Of a DNA stretch of 7,309 nucleotides, positions 4,891-7,309 are shown piece after piece (within the stretch, counting starts at the first letter, position 1; every line of letters starts with the position of its first letter). A program made the position numbers and the translations under genes. The notes under the pieces are model-generated. The model was not told the origin of the DNA. It made no database searches and saw only the letters and a list, made by a program, of their open reading frames with translations. Origin of the DNA: Calditrichota bacterium (lineage in GTDB: Bacteria > Zixibacteria > MSB-5A5 > GN15 > FEB-12); assembly GCA_030641085.1 (NCBI GenBank), contig DAOWIC010000132.1:1-7309 (forward strand), written 5' to 3'.

Positions 4891-6693
4891 CTATAGCTTC
4901 ACCAGTTCCACTCTCCGATTGTTGGCTTTGCCTTCGGCGGTGTCGTTGGTATCAATCGGCTTTGACTCGCCCCAGCCTCTGGCCTCCAGACGCCCGGCGT
5001 CGATCCCTCTGTTCTGGACCAGGTAGTTAACCACCGCCTTGGAGCGATTGTGGGACAGTTCGGAATTGTGTGCCTCGGACCCATCGCTGTCGGTATGGCC
5101 TTCAATCGACAAACGCAGGGTGGGGTCTTCCTCGAGCAACTGGCCAATATTTTTGAGCGTCTTGAATGACTCGCCCTTGATAACATGAGAGTCGGGGTCA
5201 AAGAGAATACCATGAGTGACGACCCGTCCGGTCTCTTCAAGCTGATCTCGCATGCTTTTGCCTCCCTCGGCAAACCGAAGGCTCTTAATCATGCAATAGT
5301 TGCCTTCATCCTTGTAAGGGTACATGCGTATTTTGAATCCTACCGGGCTGAAACCATCGACCTTCGGCACGTTGGCCACCCTGATCTGATCGATATAGCA
5401 CTTGACCGAGCGCCTGGTGGCCATGATGCGCATCGTATGGGTCCCTTTGGATAGTCGCTCATTCAAATCTTTATTGGCCAGATGCTTACCCTGAACCTGG
5501 AGACTGGTGGAGGTGCCGGAATGAAACTCAAACTGGCCGATCTTGTCAGCCGATGCATCGATCCATTGTATATAGTAATACGGGACTGTGAATTTCGGTC
5601 CGGCGCTGTAAAACTCCATTTCGAGCGTATACATCTCCGGTAAAGGACCGGTCGGCGTCTTTGGCAGTATGTAACCATCATCGGTGCAGAGAATCCAGTA
5701 CTCACCGCGCATGCGAGCGATCTCGAAGACTCCCTTCTCAAGGTTCCAGCGGTAGGGAAACTCGCCCTCCTCTTCGTCGGACAAGTTGTCATAGAAAATA
5801 ACCCGGTCACCCGGAATAAAGTCATATTTGGTGTACAGTTTCATATCCTCGGTGACAGGCCCCGAGACCTTTGCGGCCAATTCGACCGGAGCCGGCGATG
5901 CTGCGGTCTGGGAGGCTGCGCCGGTAGTGGCGGATTCCGCCTTTTTCTTCGCTTCGCCATACTGCTGAGTATATTCGCCAGCACCCTTGTAGCGGTAGTA
6001 ATCGTCGGGCACTTCTTTGGAGATCATTTCCATCGTCTTGGCCAGAGCGGCGCGAATCGCCTCCTCCATCGGTTCGTTTTCGTATGCACCCAGACCGCCA
6101 ACCAGGGCAACATCGTTGACCAGCCCACCACCGGTCATACCTATTTTCCAGTTCTTGGATTCCGCCTTGATCGTTTTGGCTTTGATGATGCGTCGGGTGC
6201 GGATATCGATCAGCTTAATATCCATCTGGATTTTGGCCTTTTTGCTTTCGACCCCGATTTTACCGAACGCTTTCTTCTTCAGCCCACCCAGACCGCCTCC
6301 CGATCCGCCAGCATCCGGCTCAAACCCGGTCACCGCACCGGTAACGATAATGTCGGCGCCCTCCATCAGACCATAGTCCGGCCCGCGGCCTTCCTCGACA
6401 TAGCCGGACTGGCCGAAATCAATCTCGTCGATCAGTTCATCGGTCTCCTCGCCACTGGCGAGTACGATAAACTTGGGGTCGTTAGCCAGCGCCGTGGAAA
6501 GCATCTCGCCGACCGCCTCGGCCAGTTGCCAGGTGCAGTCATCGGCCTTGTCCTTGATTTTACCTACCGCGATACGGGCCTTGTCGCCCTGATAGGTCAG
6601 CTTTTCCTCTACGTCGGCCATGGTCATACTTCCCAGAAGGAAAACGCCCAGCGCCGCGAGAAGAACTCCGTGAGAATATGCAGAAACTCTCAT
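4891..6693 (-). CDS. Exported CsgG-like / beta-sandwich / OmpA-domain protein
   Basis: This 600-residue protein ends in TAG. Residues 1-26 form a Sec signal peptide (hydrophobic core VLLAALGVFLLG, cleavage near SMTMA). No lipobox Cys is present, so a soluble periplasmic or outer-membrane-associated protein is likely. Residues about 38-230 resemble the CsgG/LpoB-type fold (ARIAVGKIKD, then GADIIVTGAVTGF, then KIQMDIKLIDIRTRRII). A low-complexity linker rich in Ala, Ser and Thr follows (about 250-275). Residues about 285-475 look like a lectin/LamG-type beta-sandwich starting KYDFIPGDRVIFYDNLSD. Residues about 490-600 are an OmpA C-terminal peptidoglycan-binding domain with EGHTDSDG and NNRRVEL. 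Asp535 and Arg550 have the 15-residue spacing of the diaminopimelate-binding pair in OmpA. The protein probably anchors an envelope structure to peptidoglycan; a link to the downstream PAAR operon is only suggested by proximity. OmpA and signal peptide are secure, CsgG-like is probable, and the middle fold is inferred. Confidence 0.88.
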   Translation of the reverse strand: MRVSAYSHGVLLAALGVFLLGSMTMADVEEKLTYQGDKARIAVGKIKDKADDCTWQLAEAVGEMLSTALANDPKFIVLASGEETDELIDEIDFGQSGYVEEGRGPDYGLMEGADIIVTGAVTGFEPDAGGSGGGLGGLKKKAFGKIGVESKKAKIQMDIKLIDIRTRRIIKAKTIKAESKNWKIGMTGGGLVNDVALVGGLGAYENEPMEEAIRAALAKTMEMISKEVPDDYYRYKGAGEYTQQYGEAKKKAESATTGAASQTAASPAPVELAAKVSGPVTEDMKLYTKYDFIPGDRVIFYDNLSDEEEGEFPYRWNLEKGVFEIARMRGEYWILCTDDGYILPKTPTGPLPEMYTLEMEFYSAGPKFTVPYYYIQWIDASADKIGQFEFHSGTSTSLQVQGKHLANKDLNERLSKGTHTMRIMATRRSVKCYIDQIRVANVPKVDGFSPVGFKIRMYPYKDEGNYCMIKSLRFAEGGKSMRDQLEETGRVVTHGILFDPDSHVIKGESFKTLKNIGQLLEEDPTLRLSIEGHTDSDGSEAHNSELSHNRSKAVVNYLVQNRGIDAGRLEARGWGESKPIDTNDTAEGKANNRRVELVKL

Positions 6694-6695
6694 AG

Positions 6696-6702
6696 CCTCT
6701 CC
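6696..6702 (-). promoter_or_regulatory. Ribosome binding site deciding the start at 6693
   Basis: GGAGAGG on the minus strand ends two bases before the ATG at 6691-6693. It supports that ATG over the upstream TTG at 6793-6795, which overlaps the predicted -35 box. Starting here also places a signal peptide at the very N-terminus. Confidence 0.75.
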
Positions 6703-6765
6703 ACGATTTAGATTTTCCGATTTGTTGATATAGTCTTGGATGCCGCGTCTCGAAAGATTACTCAG

Positions 6766-6795
6766 AATATACGCCGAGGCGAGATTTTCCGTCAA
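6766..6795 (-). promoter_or_regulatory. Predicted sigma70-type promoter of the CsgG/OmpA gene
   Basis: On the minus strand there is a TTGACG -35 box (6790-6795) and a TATATT -10 box (6766-6771), separated by 18 bases. This predicts a transcript start near 6759 and a leader of about 65 bases before the ATG at 6693. It lies in the non-coding gap after apbE. Both boxes match five of six consensus bases. No operator-like palindrome is evident. Confidence 0.5.
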
Positions 6796-6898
6796 CTACT
6801 TTGTGGAAAAAGCATGGTTTGTCACTATAGGGAGGAGTCTGTACTCTTGCCAGTATACCTGTCTCAATCAGACTCAAGTTCAAATCGCCGGAGTACTC

Positions 6899-7309
6899 TC
6901 AGTGGTTATTGCGGTGTTCGTCAGGCGCAAGACATTTCTTGAACGCAGGGGTCATCTTTTCGACAAAGCTGTTCTTTTCTCTTATGATCAAAAAGGCCGG
7001 CAGATTTTCTCTTTCTGCAAGTTCATACCCATCCTCCGGGCCCAGTACGATGATTGCAGTTGCCATAGCATCCGCATAGGCACAGCTTGCATGTATAACA
7101 GTGGTAGAAACCAGCTTGTGTGTTATCGGTTTCCCGGTTCTTGGGTTGATAATATGTGAGTACCTGACACCTTCGCGTTCAAAATAAAAACGGTAATCTC
7201 CGGATGTTGCCATTGATGCGTTTCCCAGAGGAACCACAATTTGAATACCTGATTCATTTTCAGGTGTGGCAATGCCTATCTGCCATACAGTATCCTGTTG
7301 GTTCCGACC
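6899..7309 (-). CDS. apbE: FAD:protein FMN transferase (ApbE family), C-terminal part
   Basis: The reading frame is open from the right edge of the window to a TGA at 6899-6901, giving 136 residues; the N-terminal part lies outside. The family transfers FMN from FAD to Ser/Thr of target proteins such as NqrB/NqrC and RnfG/RnfD outside the cytoplasm, using Mg2+. Visible family hallmarks are WQIGIATP near the edge, then ATSGDYRFYF, then the block RYSHIINPRTGKPI with the conserved His, and CAYADAMATAIIVLG, which carries the Asp and Thr of the metal site. Family members are usually about 300-350 residues, so roughly the last 40% is present. The internal GTG at 7235-7237 is not the true start, because family-like sequence continues upstream of it. 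The DNA is more AT-rich than the genes to its left (two sampled lines are 40% and 47% GC). No flavinylation target or electron-transport gene is visible, so the substrate is unknown. Family assignment is secure. Confidence 0.93.
   Translation of the reverse strand, partial: GRNQQDTVWQIGIATPENESGIQIVVPLGNASMATSGDYRFYFEREGVRYSHIINPRTGKPITHKLVSTTVIHASCAYADAMATAIIVLGPEDGYELAERENLPAFLIIREKNSFVEKMTPAFKKCLAPDEHRNNH

Noticed and set aside
4869..4891. GGGATC/GATCCC inverted repeat at the end of the CsgG/OmpA gene as a terminator
   Set aside because: The six-base stem with an 11-base loop has no T-tract after it on the minus strand, so it is not a convincing intrinsic terminator.
6694..6795. N-terminal extension of the CsgG/OmpA protein from the TTG at 6793-6795
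   Set aside because: It would bury the signal peptide, overlaps the predicted promoter and lacks a ribosome binding site. The ATG at 6693 has GGAGAGG just upstream.
6841..6899. Two GTACTCT direct repeats downstream of apbE
   Set aside because: Seven-base matches at this distance are easily due to chance, and no further structure surrounds them.

Overview
All recognisable genes lie on the minus strand and are described here in transcription order, from high to low coordinates. Predicted signal peptides, an OmpA-type peptidoglycan anchor and a CsgG-like domain point to a Gram-negative (diderm) bacterium. The DNA is mostly GC-rich, apart from the more AT-rich apbE end. I cannot name the taxon; an uncultured FCB-type or delta-type lineage is only a guess. 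No RNA gene, CRISPR array or insertion sequence was seen.

Right part (7309 to about 4891). The window opens inside the 3' end of an ApbE-type FAD:protein FMN transferase gene (6899-7309). A 205-base gap with a sigma70-like promoter follows. Then comes a 600-residue exported protein (4891-6693) with a CsgG-like domain, a lectin-like beta-sandwich middle and a C-terminal OmpA domain with both canonical peptidoglycan-contact residues.

Left part (4730 to 1). A near-consensus promoter (4701-4730) starts what looks like one tightly packed operon. It encodes: (1) a PAAR-type spike-tip protein with a Gly/Ser linker and beta-sandwich domains; (2) a caspase-like (clan CD) cysteine-protease protein whose large-subunit region is followed by two peptidoglycan-binding repeats and then an amber stop; (3) a short downstream reading frame, in the same frame, that looks like the missing small-subunit half of that protease; (4) an exported PepSY-like protein; (5) a DcrB/DUF1795-family protein, the family of Eag effector chaperones of type VI secretion; (6) the start of a beta-sandwich protein sharing a domain with the PAAR protein and running off the left edge.

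Interpretation: the operon resembles a cargo module of a contractile injection system (T6SS or extracellular CIS), with a spike tip, a protease effector, a possible exported immunity protein, a chaperone and a structural or adaptor protein. No sheath, tube, VgrG or baseplate gene lies in the window, so assignment to a contractile system rests on the PAAR and DcrB families alone. The most unusual point is the protease: peptidoglycan-binding repeats and an in-frame TAG sit exactly between the p20-like and p10-like halves.
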